Positions 1 through 8,951 of a DNA stretch of 64,000 bases are shown here, piece by piece. The position numbers and the translations under genes were made by a program. This DNA is from Dongia_B soli (GTDB lineage Bacteria > Pseudomonadota > Alphaproteobacteria > Dongiales > Dongiaceae): the NCBI RefSeq assembly GCF_034044715.1, contig NZ_JAXCLW010000013.1:8648-72647 (forward strand). Reading direction: 5' to 3'. Below the pieces are notes generated by a model. It searched no databases and was not told where the DNA came from. It worked only from the letters and a program-made list of their open reading frames with translations. Every line of letters starts with the position of its first letter. Position 1 is the stretch's first letter.

Positions 1-67
1 AGCAGGCAGTCAGCACCGCCACCGCCGCGACTGCCCCCAAGGCCAAGAATTTGCTTCGTTGCCGCAT
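1..67 (-). CDS. Putative lipoprotein, 5' end only (runs off the window)
   Basis: Read on the minus strand from an ATG at 67, the frame gives a basic n-region (MRQRSKF), a hydrophobic stretch rich in Ala and Val, and the lipobox LTAC ending in Cys at residue 22. This is a classic signal-peptidase II substrate, so the mature protein is probably lipid-anchored. An in-frame ATG at 82 is an alternative start, but AGAGG lies about seven bases before the ATG at 67. Only 22 codons are visible, so no function can be assigned. The gene diverges from sfsA. Confidence 0.6.
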   Translation of the reverse strand, partial: MRQRSKFLALGAVAAVAVLTAC

Positions 68-158
68 GGTCGGACCTCTCATGAATCGGTGCTTAACTTG
101 CCGTGAAGCGGCGGTTGTTGCAACTATGTCGCCACGACGATCAACCGGATGTTGCCGC

Positions 159-938
159 ATGCGTTTTTCCGCGCCGCTTCTTCGCGCCACCCTGATTCGC
201 CGCTATAAACGCTTCCTGGCCGATATCCGCCTGGCGGACGGCACCGAAGTCACCGCCCATTGTCCCAATCCCGGCTCGATGATGGGGCTGGCAGAGCCCG
301 GCTTGACCTGCTGGCTCAGCGATCACCGTGGCACTGCCCGCAAGCTGCCCTATGGCTGGGAATTGGTGGAATTCGGCGGCACCACGCCGCGTCCGCATTT
401 TGTCGGCATCAACACCAATCTCGCGAACGGTATTGTTGCCGAGGCGCTGGCAGCCAGCCGCATCCCTGCCTTGCGCGGCTATGCGGAAACCCGCCGTGAA
501 GTAAGGCTGAGGCAGGAGGTCAGGACCGGGACAGAATCCCGGCTCGACTTTCATCTCCACGATGAGGAACGAGGCGATTGTTTCGTTGAGGTGAAAAGCG
601 TCACCCTGAGCCGCCGGCCCGGCCTTGCCGAATTTCCCGATGCCCGCACTGCCCGGGGCGCCCGGCATTTGCAGGAACTGGCCCGCCTGGCCCAACAGGG
701 CAAGCGGGCCGTGCTGCTTTTTCTCCTGCAGCGGGATGATTGCCGGTCGCTCCGTTTCGCCCAAGATATCGATCCCGGCTATGTTGCCGCTTTGCAAGCC
801 GTGGCGCCCAGCATCGAAATCCTTGCTTATGCCTGCGATATCGGTCCCGAAGGAATCGAACTGGCAGGTCCCGTTACGATCGAACTCACCTGCCCGACCG
901 CCTTCGGCCGGGCGAAGAGCCGGCGACTAATCCATTGA
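159..938 (+). CDS. sfsA: Sugar fermentation stimulation protein homologue SfsA
   Basis: The 259-residue product matches the SfsA family, with the conserved segments RRYKRFLADIRL, TAHCPNPGSM, FVEVKSVTL and FPDARTARGARHL near their usual spacing. E. coli SfsA is a DNA-binding protein first noticed for activating maltose genes, and its C-terminal half is nuclease-like; the role in alphaproteobacteria is not established. The frame is open further upstream, but the ATG at 159 gives the MRF start typical of the family. No good ribosome-binding site precedes it. It is the first gene of sfsA-map-radC, a grouping often seen in alphaproteobacteria. Confidence 0.88.
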   Translation: MRFSAPLLRATLIRRYKRFLADIRLADGTEVTAHCPNPGSMMGLAEPGLTCWLSDHRGTARKLPYGWELVEFGGTTPRPHFVGINTNLANGIVAEALAASRIPALRGYAETRREVRLRQEVRTGTESRLDFHLHDEERGDCFVEVKSVTLSRRPGLAEFPDARTARGARHLQELARLAQQGKRAVLLFLLQRDDCRSLRFAQDIDPGYVAALQAVAPSIEILAYACDIGPEGIELAGPVTIELTCPTAFGRAKSRRLIH

Positions 939-1068
939 AGCAAGACGAATTTACACGCCGAGGCGGCGGGAACTGCACGCCTCGAAGCGGCGGGAAGCTG
1001 CCATACCGGCCTGGAAAAGCGGGATATACTTCCCATATCGACGGTGGCAGCATAATACCAGGCCGCGA

Positions 1069-1095
1069 GGCGGCGCACAGGAAGGTTGCGCCGCC
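1069..1095 (+). other. Perfect 9-bp stem-loop in the sfsA-map spacer
   Basis: GGCGGCGCA at 1069-1077 pairs perfectly with TGCGCCGCC at 1087-1095 across a nine-base loop. It lies about 50 bases upstream of the map start and has no following T-run, so it is more likely a leader structure or protein site than an intrinsic terminator. Two imperfect copies of CGARGCGGCGGGAA begin at 959 and 983 in the same spacer. Confidence 0.4.
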
Positions 1096-1145
1096 GGTGC
1101 AGCGCTTTATGCTATTCCAAAATCGGGTTTCAAGGACTGATGACA

Positions 1146-1970
1146 ATGCAGAAGCAGGATGTCGCCGACGAATGGGTCGACGACAATCGAAAGATCAAGA
1201 TCCATGACGCGGCCGCCTTCGATGGCATGCGCAAGGCTGGCAAACTGGCCGCCGAGACGCTGGACTTCATCACGCCCCATGTGGTCCCGGGCGTGACGAC
1301 GGATGAGCTCGATCGCCTGTGCCATGGTTTCATCGTCGATCATGGGGCCATTCCGGCGCCACTGAACTATCGGGGCTTCCCTCGCTCGATCTGCACCTCC
1401 ATCAATCACGTCGTCTGCCACGGCATTCCGGGTCCGAAGAAACTGGGCGAAGGTGATATCCTCAATATCGACATCACCACCATTTTAGATGGCTGGCATG
1501 GCGATACCAGCCGGATGTTCCTGCTGGGCAAGGTGGGTGTGCAGGCGAAGAAACTGGTCGATGTCACTTATGAAGCGATGATGCTGGGCATCGCCGAAGT
1601 GAAGCCCGGCAATACGGTGGGCGATATCGGCTACGCGATTCAAACCTTTGCCGAGAAACAGGGTTTCTCCGTCGTGCGCGACTTCTGCGGCCATGGCCTG
1701 GGCCGGGTGTTCCATGATTCGCCGAGCATCCTGCATTTCGGCCGCAAGGGAACCGGGCCGGTGCTGAAGCCTGGCATGTTCTTTACCGTCGAGCCGATGA
1801 TCAATGCCGGCCGTTATGACGTGAAGATCCTGGAAGACGGCTGGACTGCGGTCACCCGTGACAAGAAGCTTTCGGCGCAATTCGAGCATTCAGTCGCCGT
1901 GACCGAGACCGGCTGCGAGATTTTCACCCTGTCACCCCAGGGTTGGGATAAGCCGCCATATAACAACTGA
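1146..1970 (+). CDS. map: Methionine aminopeptidase, type I
   Basis: This cytosolic metalloprotease removes N-terminal Met from nascent proteins. The 274-residue product has the five expected metal ligands: two Asp in NIDITTILDGWHGDTSRMF, His in CGHGLGRVFH, and Glu in FTVEPMI and QFEHSVAV. The SINHVVCHGIP segment carries the substrate-binding His. Two in-frame ATGs exist, at 1140 and 1146. The AAGGA at 1132-1136 is correctly spaced only for 1146, so that start is preferred. radC begins 10 bases after the stop, so the two are probably co-transcribed. Confidence 0.95.
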   Translation: MQKQDVADEWVDDNRKIKIHDAAAFDGMRKAGKLAAETLDFITPHVVPGVTTDELDRLCHGFIVDHGAIPAPLNYRGFPRSICTSINHVVCHGIPGPKKLGEGDILNIDITTILDGWHGDTSRMFLLGKVGVQAKKLVDVTYEAMMLGIAEVKPGNTVGDIGYAIQTFAEKQGFSVVRDFCGHGLGRVFHDSPSILHFGRKGTGPVLKPGMFFTVEPMINAGRYDVKILEDGWTAVTRDKKLSAQFEHSVAVTETGCEIFTLSPQGWDKPPYNN

Positions 1971-1980
1971 GCCCATACCC

Positions 1981-2751
1981 GTGTCGCAGCGCGAGCCGAC
2001 GATCCCCGCCAGCTTGCCGCTGGAAAACGACGCTGAGATACGCGACGGCGAAGAGCGCCGCCTACCGCCCTCACCGAAGCCGCATTATCACGGCCATCGC
2101 GACCGGCTGCGCCAGAAGCTGCTGGGTGTCGGTCCCAGCGCGCTTGCCGATTACGAGGTGCTGGAGCTGGTGCTGATGCAGGCAATCCCGCGCCGCGATG
2201 TCAAGCCGCTGGCCAAGCAACTGATCGCCCGCTTCGGCAGTTTCGCCGGCGTCATCGCCGCCGATCCCACGGCCTTAAAGCAACTCGACGGCATCGGTGA
2301 ATCGGCGATTTCCATGATCAAGATCGTCCAGGCAGCAGCCCAGCTGATGTTGCGTCAGGAAGTCTTGAACCGGCCCATTCTCGGCTCCTGGCGGCAATTG
2401 CTGGATTACTGCCATTCGGTGATGTCGCAGGAAAAGGTCGAGCAATTCCGCTTGCTCTTCCTGGACGGCAGGAATCGCTTGATCGCCGACGAGATCCAGA
2501 ATATCGGCACGGTCAATCATGCGCCCGTCTATGTGCGCGAGGTCGTGACCCGCGCTTTGGAATATGGTGCTCTCGCAGTCATCCTCGTCCATAACCATCC
2601 AACGGGCGATCCCTCGCCGTCGCGCGACGACATCGCCGTGACCCGCGAAGTGCGCAAGGCACTTGAGGTGGTCGGCATCAAGCTCCACGACCATTTGATT
2701 ATCGGCAAGGAAGGCCATGCGAGTCTGCGGAGCCTGGGCCTGATGAACTGA
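1981..2751 (+). CDS. radC: RadC/JAB-domain DNA repair-family protein
   Basis: The 256-residue protein has the RadC architecture: a variable N-terminus, a helix-hairpin-helix-like part (residues about 40-115, RFGSFAGVIAADP and QLDGIGESA) and a C-terminal JAB1/MPN metalloprotease-like domain with VHNHPTGDPSPS followed by a downstream Asp. The family was named after a DNA repair phenotype later attributed to another gene, and its biochemical role is unclear. The start is a GTG at 1981 without a convincing ribosome-binding site, ten bases after map. The gene converges on the phosphate transporter gene, with only a weak CCGTT/AACGG hairpin between them. Confidence 0.9.
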   Translation: MSQREPTIPASLPLENDAEIRDGEERRLPPSPKPHYHGHRDRLRQKLLGVGPSALADYEVLELVLMQAIPRRDVKPLAKQLIARFGSFAGVIAADPTALKQLDGIGESAISMIKIVQAAAQLMLRQEVLNRPILGSWRQLLDYCHSVMSQEKVEQFRLLFLDGRNRLIADEIQNIGTVNHAPVYVREVVTRALEYGALAVILVHNHPTGDPSPSRDDIAVTREVRKALEVVGIKLHDHLIIGKEGHASLRSLGLMN

Positions 2752-2814
2752 CGAACTGACGGCCACCGTTTCGCAACGGCATCACGCGGTTCTCCCGGAC
2801 ATCCGGCCACCGAC

Positions 2815-4491
2815 TCAGGCAACGGCGGCGGCAAGATGGGCAGTTGCGCGCCAAGCGTGATGTGCCCGCCGGTCAAGCATGCGGACCGCCTCGACACGGG
2901 CGATGGCATCGCCCGCGGTCAGCCTGCCGGAAGCGACCGAATCCAGCGTCAGGCGACGGTGCTCAAGTCGCAGATCCGCCAGCTCCTGCGCACAGCGCGC
3001 CAGACGCTCTATAGGCTGGATTTCAGAGGCATTACCGGGCTTCATACCGGCCACTGTCACATCGGAGGGATCCGCATCTGAGGGATCTGCATCGAGCGGC
3101 AGCGCTTCGGGCGCCAGGGCGGATGCCTGGGCACCGGCGGCCGCAGCCACGCTTTGCATGGCCTCGGCGTGCAGCTTTACGGCACGCCGCTCGTCCGGGC
3201 TGTCGAGCGTCACATCGATCCGTGCGCTTTCCTGGGTCACCTCGGCCAGTCGGACGGTGTGGTCCAGGGCATGCACGGTGCTGATGAGCCACCGTTGTTC
3301 CTGCTCGGACACCAGGGGCTCGGTCACCTTCGACAGGAAAGCCCGGGCTTCGTGCAGGGCAGCGGAGGCTTCGCGGATCATGGCACTGTCGGCGGCCCCA
3401 TTTTTCGAGGAACACAGAGCGTCGAGTATGCGGGCGACGGTACGGCGTACAGCCTCGATCGCCACGGTTGGGGCGGCGGCGAGCGCAGCGGGGTCCAGAG
3501 ACCGGGCAAAGTCGGAAACCCGTTCCGGCACGATCCGCTCGATGACCCTGGTAAACGGCCCGATCAGCGGGAGCAGGATTGCGACACCGATCACATTGTA
3601 GGCGGTGTGATAGGCCGCCACCAGCGTCACCGGGTCGACACTCTCCGAGGCGCGCAACATCAGCCGGACGACCACCGGAAAGACAACGAGCGCGACCAGG
3701 GCGGCGATGAGCTTGAAGGCGACATAGGCCACAGCCAATCGCTTCGCTGTGCTGCTCGCACCGATCGCCGCCATCGCCGAACTGGTTGATGTCCCGATGT
3801 TCTGCCCAATGACCAACGCCATGGCCTGATCCAGGTTAATCGCGCCGGCATAGAGTGCCGAGATGGTAATCGTGGTCGCGGCAGTCGACGACTGCATGAC
3901 GGTCGTCATGACGATGCCAGTGGCGACCAGCGCCAGCACGCCCAGCGCGCCCGACCACCACGGAACGCCAGGCTCGCCAAGTATGGCCGGAAGGTCTGCC
4001 GGGTTGAGCTGCTCGGCCAGCCCGCTCATTCCCTGCTGCAGCGTCGTGAGACCGACCAGGATCAGCGCGAAACCCGCAATTGCCGCACCGCTGGCCGCCC
4101 ACCGCCCCTTTCCCATCAGCTTGAGCAACGCGCCGACGAAGATGATCGGCAGCGCATAGGCGGTGAGGGAGATCCTGACACCCAGGAGCGCCACCAGCCA
4201 TCCCGTTCCGGTGGTCCCGATATTCGCGCCGAACACCAGACTCAAGCCTTGCTGGAAGGTCAGCAACCCCGCGCTGACCAGTCCGATCGTGGTCATGGTC
4301 GTGGCACTGGAGGATTGTACGAGAAGCGTGACAACGGCGCCCCAGAACGTGCCGCTTAATGAGGTCGCGGCCGCTTTCGCCAGGACGACGCGGAGCGACG
4401 AGCCGGCGAGCGCCTTGAGGCCATCCGTCATGACGGCCATGCCCAGAAGGAAAAAGCCTATTCCGCCGGCAATAGCGACTGTCGTCTCCAA
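2815..4491 (-). CDS. Na+/phosphate cotransporter family protein with PhoU-like C-terminus
   Basis: The 558-residue membrane protein has the duplicated core of the NptA/PNaS family: QSSSATT (residues 59-65) with GANIGTT (88-94), then QSSTAATT (200-207) with GQNIGTS (229-235). Residues from about 340 onward form a helical PhoU-like cytoplasmic domain. Known members couple Na+ to inorganic phosphate movement, in or out. No ATG fits: the N-terminus aligns best from a TTG at 4491, six bases after AAGGGGG. That TTG lies 11 bases beyond the stop of the upstream P-type ATPase gene, so the pair is an operon and probably translationally linked. Confidence 0.85.
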   Translation of the reverse strand: METTVAIAGGIGFFLLGMAVMTDGLKALAGSSLRVVLAKAAATSLSGTFWGAVVTLLVQSSSATTMTTIGLVSAGLLTFQQGLSLVFGANIGTTGTGWLVALLGVRISLTAYALPIIFVGALLKLMGKGRWAASGAAIAGFALILVGLTTLQQGMSGLAEQLNPADLPAILGEPGVPWWSGALGVLALVATGIVMTTVMQSSTAATTITISALYAGAINLDQAMALVIGQNIGTSTSSAMAAIGASSTAKRLAVAYVAFKLIAALVALVVFPVVVRLMLRASESVDPVTLVAAYHTAYNVIGVAILLPLIGPFTRVIERIVPERVSDFARSLDPAALAAAPTVAIEAVRRTVARILDALCSSKNGAADSAMIREASAALHEARAFLSKVTEPLVSEQEQRWLISTVHALDHTVRLAEVTQESARIDVTLDSPDERRAVKLHAEAMQSVAAAAGAQASALAPEALPLDADPSDADPSDVTVAGMKPGNASEIQPIERLARCAQELADLRLEHRRLTLDSVASGRLTAGDAIARVEAVRMLDRRAHHAWRATAHLAAAVA

Positions 4492-4502
4492 GGACGTCCC
4501 CC

Positions 4503-7250
4503 TTATGTGCCCGCTTCTGCCGCGGTCACGGCTTGCCGCAGCAATGCCGACGACCGGATGACGAGCTTCTCCGCTTCCACCACAAGGAAGAACGCCAGGC
4601 CCCCGGCGAAAAGCCAGGGCCAGGTCCGCAGCGGAATCGCTTCGTTGCCGAAGATCGCCTGGAGCGGCGGCGCGTAGGTGAAAAGCAGCTGCAGGACAAC
4701 GACCGCGCCGATGCCGAGCGGCAGGTACCGGTTGCCAAGATGGGCGGTGACAGAGAGGGAGCTGTCCAGCAGGTAGCGGCTGTTCAGCAGGTAGAACAGG
4801 CCGATGGTGATCATGTTGACCGCGACCGTGCGGGCGAGTTCGTCCGACGCGCCTTGCGACTTCATCCAGAAGAACGCCCATAGCGTGACGGCGAGCAGCG
4901 TCAGGCCGACGAAGATCACGCGCCAAATGCCGAAGCCGGTCAGGATCGGCCGGTCGACCGCACGCGGCGGGCGGTTCATTGCGTCGAGTTCGTGCGGCTC
5001 GAAAGCGATCACCAGTCCCAGGGCAACCGAGGTGACCATGTTGATCCAGAGAACCTGCGGTGCGGTGATCGGCATGGTGAAGCCCAGGAAGATCGCCACC
5101 GTGATCACCAGTGCCTGGGCGACATTGGTTGGCAGCATGAACAGGATAGCTTTTTCGATATTGTTATAGACGGTTCGCCCCTCCTTCACCGCAGCGGTGA
5201 TCGAGGCGAAGTTGTCGTCGGCGAGAATCATCTCGGCGGCTTCCTTGGTGACCTCGGTGCCTTTGATTCCCATGGCGACGCCAATGTCGGCCTTCTTCAG
5301 CGCCGGCGCGTCATTCACGCCATCACCCGTCATCGCCACGATCTGGCGGTTGGCCTGGATGGCCTTGACCAGGCGAAGCTTGTGCTCCGGGCTGGCGCGG
5401 GCGAATACATCGACCTCGCGTACCGTCTCCTGCAGGGTTGCCTCATTCATTTCTTCGATCTCGGCCCCGGTGACGGCGGTCTTTCCATCGCCGATGCCGA
5501 GCATCCCGGCAATCGCCGCCGCCGTGATCCGGTGATCGCCAGTGATCATGGTGACGCGAATGCCACCGCCATGGCATTCGCGCACCGCCTCGATAGCCTC
5601 CTTGCGCGGCGGATCCAAAAGCCCGATCAGACCAAGCAGGACAAGGGTCTTCGGCAGGTCGGCCGGGGACAATCCTGCCGGCTTGCCGACAGGACCTTCG
5701 TGCCAAGCGAGCGCCAACACGCGTTCCCCTTGCCCGGCCAGCTGGTCGGAGGCCTGCATGAAGCGCGCTCGATCGATCGGCACCGCTGGTCCGGCGACCG
5801 TCTGCTGGCGATCGCAATGCGCCAGGATGACCTCGGGCGCGCCTTTGACGAGGAGGAACTCCTGCCCCTCCGCCGACCTATGGAGCGTCGCCATGAACTT
5901 GTGTTCCGATTCGAACGGAATGGCATCGATCCGCGGAGAGGCAGCGAGTTCGGCCCCGCGGTCGAAGCCGAGCTTGGTCGCGAAGGGATAAAGCGCCCCC
6001 TCGGTCGGATCGCCTTCGACCTTCCAGATGCCTTGCTCCTGGAACAGCACGGCGTCGTTGCACAGCATCGAGACGCGCCCCATAAGTGCGAGTACCGGCT
6101 CCTTAGCGACCGCTTTGCCGTCCCTTGTGATCTCGCCCTCCGGCGCATAGCCGTTGCCGGTGACCTGGTACGTCGCCTCAGCCGTGACGGCGGACACCAC
6201 CATCATTTCCATCAGCGTCAGCGTGCCGGTCTTGTCGGAGCAGATACGCGATACCGATCCCAGCGTCTCCACCGCCGGCAATTGCCGGATGATGGCATTG
6301 CGCTGGGCCATGCGTTGCACGCCGATAGCGAGGGTGATGGTAATGATGGCGGGAAGACCTTCCGGAATGACCGAGACCGCAATGCCGACCACCGCTTGAA
6401 ACAGCTCAACGAAATCGATGCCCTTCACCCACTTGCCGTAAGCGAATACCAGAACGCCAACAGCGGCGACGACGGCGGTGATGGCATAGCCGAACTTCTT
6501 GACCTGGCGCAGCAGCGGCGTTTCCAGCGCGCTGACCCCGGCCAGCAATGCGTTGATCCGGCCAAGCTCTGTCGTGCTGCCCGTTGCGACGACCACGCCG
6601 GTCGCCCGACCGGACACCACCATCGTGCCCGAGAACGCCATGCACCCACGGTCACCTACGGTCGAATTCAGGGCAACGGGCTCGATGTTCTTGTCGGTTG
6701 GCACTGACTCACCGGTCAGCGCCGCTTCTTCAGTGCGCAGGTTCTTCACATCGGCAAGGCGCAGGTCCGCGGGGATCTTGTCGCCAGACTCCAACAGCAC
6801 GATATCGCCCGGCACCAGTTGCTCCGCCGCGATCAAGCGCGTCTCGCCGCCGCGCAAAGTCCGCGCTTCGGCCGAGAGCATGTTGCGGATCGATTCCAGC
6901 GCCTTCTCGGCTTTGCCTTCCTGGATGAATCCGAGAATCGCATTGAGGATGACCACGCCGAAGATGATCGATGCATCGACCCACAAAACCAGCATCAGCT
7001 TGATGAAGCCGGCGCCGAGGAGGACATAGACCAGGACATTGTTGAACTGGGCGAGGAACCGCATGAGAGGTCCCCGTCTTTTGCCTTCCGGCAAACGGTT
7101 GTGCCCGTATTTCTGCAGCCGAGCCACAGCGTCATCGGGATCAAGCCCATTGATGCTGTCGGTGCCGAACCGCTTCACGACCTCATCTGCCGCGATCGCA
7201 TGCCAAGCCACTGCATCTCCGGCGGTGCTCGCCCTGGCGGCTTGGTCCAT
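4503..7250 (-). CDS. P2-type cation-transporting ATPase
   Basis: The 915-residue protein carries the cation-ATPase N-terminal domain, the actuator TGES (residues 179-182), the M4 motif PEGLP (296-300), the phosphorylation site DKTGT (D339), the hinge segment TGDGVNDAPALKKADIG, and four C-terminal membrane helices. This is the SERCA/PacL-like P2 class. The M5 motif reads NVAQ where SERCA has NVGE, and M6 reads NMVTS where SERCA has NLVTD, so two Ca2+-coordinating acids are absent and the transported ion is uncertain. The ATG at 7250 follows AGGGGGAG. It heads a two-gene operon with the phosphate transporter. Confidence 0.93.
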   Translation of the reverse strand: MDQAARASTAGDAVAWHAIAADEVVKRFGTDSINGLDPDDAVARLQKYGHNRLPEGKRRGPLMRFLAQFNNVLVYVLLGAGFIKLMLVLWVDASIIFGVVILNAILGFIQEGKAEKALESIRNMLSAEARTLRGGETRLIAAEQLVPGDIVLLESGDKIPADLRLADVKNLRTEEAALTGESVPTDKNIEPVALNSTVGDRGCMAFSGTMVVSGRATGVVVATGSTTELGRINALLAGVSALETPLLRQVKKFGYAITAVVAAVGVLVFAYGKWVKGIDFVELFQAVVGIAVSVIPEGLPAIITITLAIGVQRMAQRNAIIRQLPAVETLGSVSRICSDKTGTLTLMEMMVVSAVTAEATYQVTGNGYAPEGEITRDGKAVAKEPVLALMGRVSMLCNDAVLFQEQGIWKVEGDPTEGALYPFATKLGFDRGAELAASPRIDAIPFESEHKFMATLHRSAEGQEFLLVKGAPEVILAHCDRQQTVAGPAVPIDRARFMQASDQLAGQGERVLALAWHEGPVGKPAGLSPADLPKTLVLLGLIGLLDPPRKEAIEAVRECHGGGIRVTMITGDHRITAAAIAGMLGIGDGKTAVTGAEIEEMNEATLQETVREVDVFARASPEHKLRLVKAIQANRQIVAMTGDGVNDAPALKKADIGVAMGIKGTEVTKEAAEMILADDNFASITAAVKEGRTVYNNIEKAILFMLPTNVAQALVITVAIFLGFTMPITAPQVLWINMVTSVALGLVIAFEPHELDAMNRPPRAVDRPILTGFGIWRVIFVGLTLLAVTLWAFFWMKSQGASDELARTVAVNMITIGLFYLLNSRYLLDSSLSVTAHLGNRYLPLGIGAVVVLQLLFTYAPPLQAIFGNEAIPLRTWPWLFAGGLAFFLVVEAEKLVIRSSALLRQAVTAAEAGT

Positions 7251-7294
7251 GGTCGCGCTCCCCCTGGACTGCTCTCATTTTGCGCGCCCGAGAG

Positions 7295-7390
7295 ATTGCG
7301 GCGCCCTCTGAGCTTGCCGCAATCCACGAGCTTGTCGCAATATATTTGTACCCGCATCGCCAAATGGCGGAACAATTGCTACGCTGCAAT
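7295..7390. promoter_or_regulatory. Cluster of ATTGC-type repeats in the divergent ATPase/MFS promoter region
   Basis: The 332-base gap at 7251-7582 lies between divergent genes. It holds ATTGCGG (7295-7301) in inverted orientation to CCGCAAT (7317-7323). There is also a tandem repeat GAGCTTGYCGCAAT at 7310-7323 and 7328-7341, and a second inverted pair ATTGC/GCAAT at 7375-7379 and 7386-7390. The repetition suggests binding sites for a regulator of one or both flanking genes. No known operator was recognised, and I see no other feature in this gap. Confidence 0.35.
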
Positions 7391-7582
7391 CTAAATAGAT
7401 AGCCAAAGGTTAATCCTTATCGCGCCGCAGCAATATGCCGCCGCGAAACGGGCGGATTTGGATGATGGTATTTCATTTCGATCAAAGACCGCGCGGCCGC
7501 CTCCTGGCGCGCAACATGTAATGAAGTGTGGGATGTAGTTTACTCTCGAAGCTCTTTCAGCACCGGATGGGCGAGAAGTGCC

Positions 7583-8875
7583 ATGATGTCAAACACGTCG
7601 ACGCGCGCACAAATCGGAACGCTCATCATCGCGACGGGCTTTATCCAGATCGGCAATGGCTTCTTTAACACCTTCATTTCCTTGCGCGTGGCGATCGAGG
7701 ATTTTGAGGCGACCACAGCCGGGCTCGTGCTGAGCAGCTATTTCGTGGGCTTCACCATCGGCGCCTTGCGCTGCGGAAAAATCATCGCCCGGATCGGGCA
7801 TATCCGCGCCTATGCCGCCTTCGCCGGACTGGCCGTCGCGGCGACGGCGACCATGCCGCTCCTTGTCGGGCCGCTACCGTGGCTGATCCAGCGCGCAGTG
7901 ATCGGCTTTGGCTGCTCCGGTCTTTTCGTCACTGCGGAGAGCTGGCTGAACGCAAGGGCCCTACCGGCCGAGCGCGGTCGCATCTTTTCCATCTACATGG
8001 TCGGCACCTTCGTGGCGCTCGCACTCGGGCAGCTCCTGATCGCCCGGGTGAATGTCACGACAGCAGGCCCGTTCAGCATGATCGCCGCGTTGTTTTCCCT
8101 GGCCCTGGTGATGGTAAGCATGACCCGGGCGGAAGCGCCCCGCACGGCGACAGCACCCAGCCTGCCCTACCAGCAGCTTCTGCGCGCCGCTCCCATCGCC
8201 GTTGCCGGTTGCGCATTAAGCGGCCTTATCACCGGCACCTTCTATGCCCTGGTGCCGGCCTGGATGCAGGGTGAGGAGATTCCACAGTCGACGATCGGAT
8301 TCTTCATGCTCGTGGCGGTCCTCGGCGGCCTCATCTTCCAGGTGCCGGTCGGCCGATGCTCCGACCGGTTCGACCGGCTCTCCGTGCTGGCGGTGCTCGG
8401 CCTCGGCTTCGCGTTCACCGCCGTTGCTCTTATCCACCTGCCCAATCACCCGGCGATAGAGCTGCCGGCCGCAGTCCTGCTGGGCGGCTTCATGTCCTGC
8501 CTCTATCCCGTCTGCATCGCCAACGCGCATGATCACATGCCGGCCGATCGGGTATTGGCGGTGAGCGGTCGCCTCATTCTGACGAACGGGGTAGGAGCAG
8601 CACTCGGTCCTATCCTGGGCATGAGCCTCATGCGGCGTTTCGACATCGATGGCGTGTTCTACCTCATGGCCGCCGCAGCCAGCCTGATAGCACTGCTGGC
8701 TGTCGGCCGGAGCTTGACCTCCCCCGCGCCACCGCATCTGGAAAGACCATTTGATATCCTGACACCACAGGCGGCACCGGTAGCGCATGACCCGATCGGG
8801 GCCGCCGACGGACCGGCGCGCCCGGCCGAGGCTGCGCCGATGGAGCCGGTTCCGCATGATGTGGCGGAACAGTAG
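7583..8875 (+). CDS. Major facilitator superfamily transporter, YcaD-like
   Basis: The 430-residue product has about twelve hydrophobic segments and a short polar tail. Landmarks are FFNTFISLR in helix 1, CGKIIARIGHIRAYA in the position of the loop 2-3 signature, and ESWLNARA after helix 4, an arrangement typical of YcaD-like MFS permeases. The substrate cannot be inferred. Adjacent ATGs at 7583 and 7586 follow GAGAAG, and the first is used here. The hydrolase gene starts 76 bases downstream on the same strand. The last 35 residues are Pro/Ala-rich and probably cytoplasmic. Confidence 0.82.
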   Translation: MMSNTSTRAQIGTLIIATGFIQIGNGFFNTFISLRVAIEDFEATTAGLVLSSYFVGFTIGALRCGKIIARIGHIRAYAAFAGLAVAATATMPLLVGPLPWLIQRAVIGFGCSGLFVTAESWLNARALPAERGRIFSIYMVGTFVALALGQLLIARVNVTTAGPFSMIAALFSLALVMVSMTRAEAPRTATAPSLPYQQLLRAAPIAVAGCALSGLITGTFYALVPAWMQGEEIPQSTIGFFMLVAVLGGLIFQVPVGRCSDRFDRLSVLAVLGLGFAFTAVALIHLPNHPAIELPAAVLLGGFMSCLYPVCIANAHDHMPADRVLAVSGRLILTNGVGAALGPILGMSLMRRFDIDGVFYLMAAAASLIALLAVGRSLTSPAPPHLERPFDILTPQAAPVAHDPIGAADGPARPAEAAPMEPVPHDVAEQ

Positions 8876-8951
8876 AACCCGTCCTCATGGCGCCAATGAC
8901 GACCTCGCGGGGCGACGGACGACGCTCGGCCAATATGGGGCGCTCAGCAAT

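Noticed and set aside
5..797. A minus-strand frame across sfsA (141-797)
   Set aside because: Antisense shadow; SfsA motifs on the plus strand are convincing.
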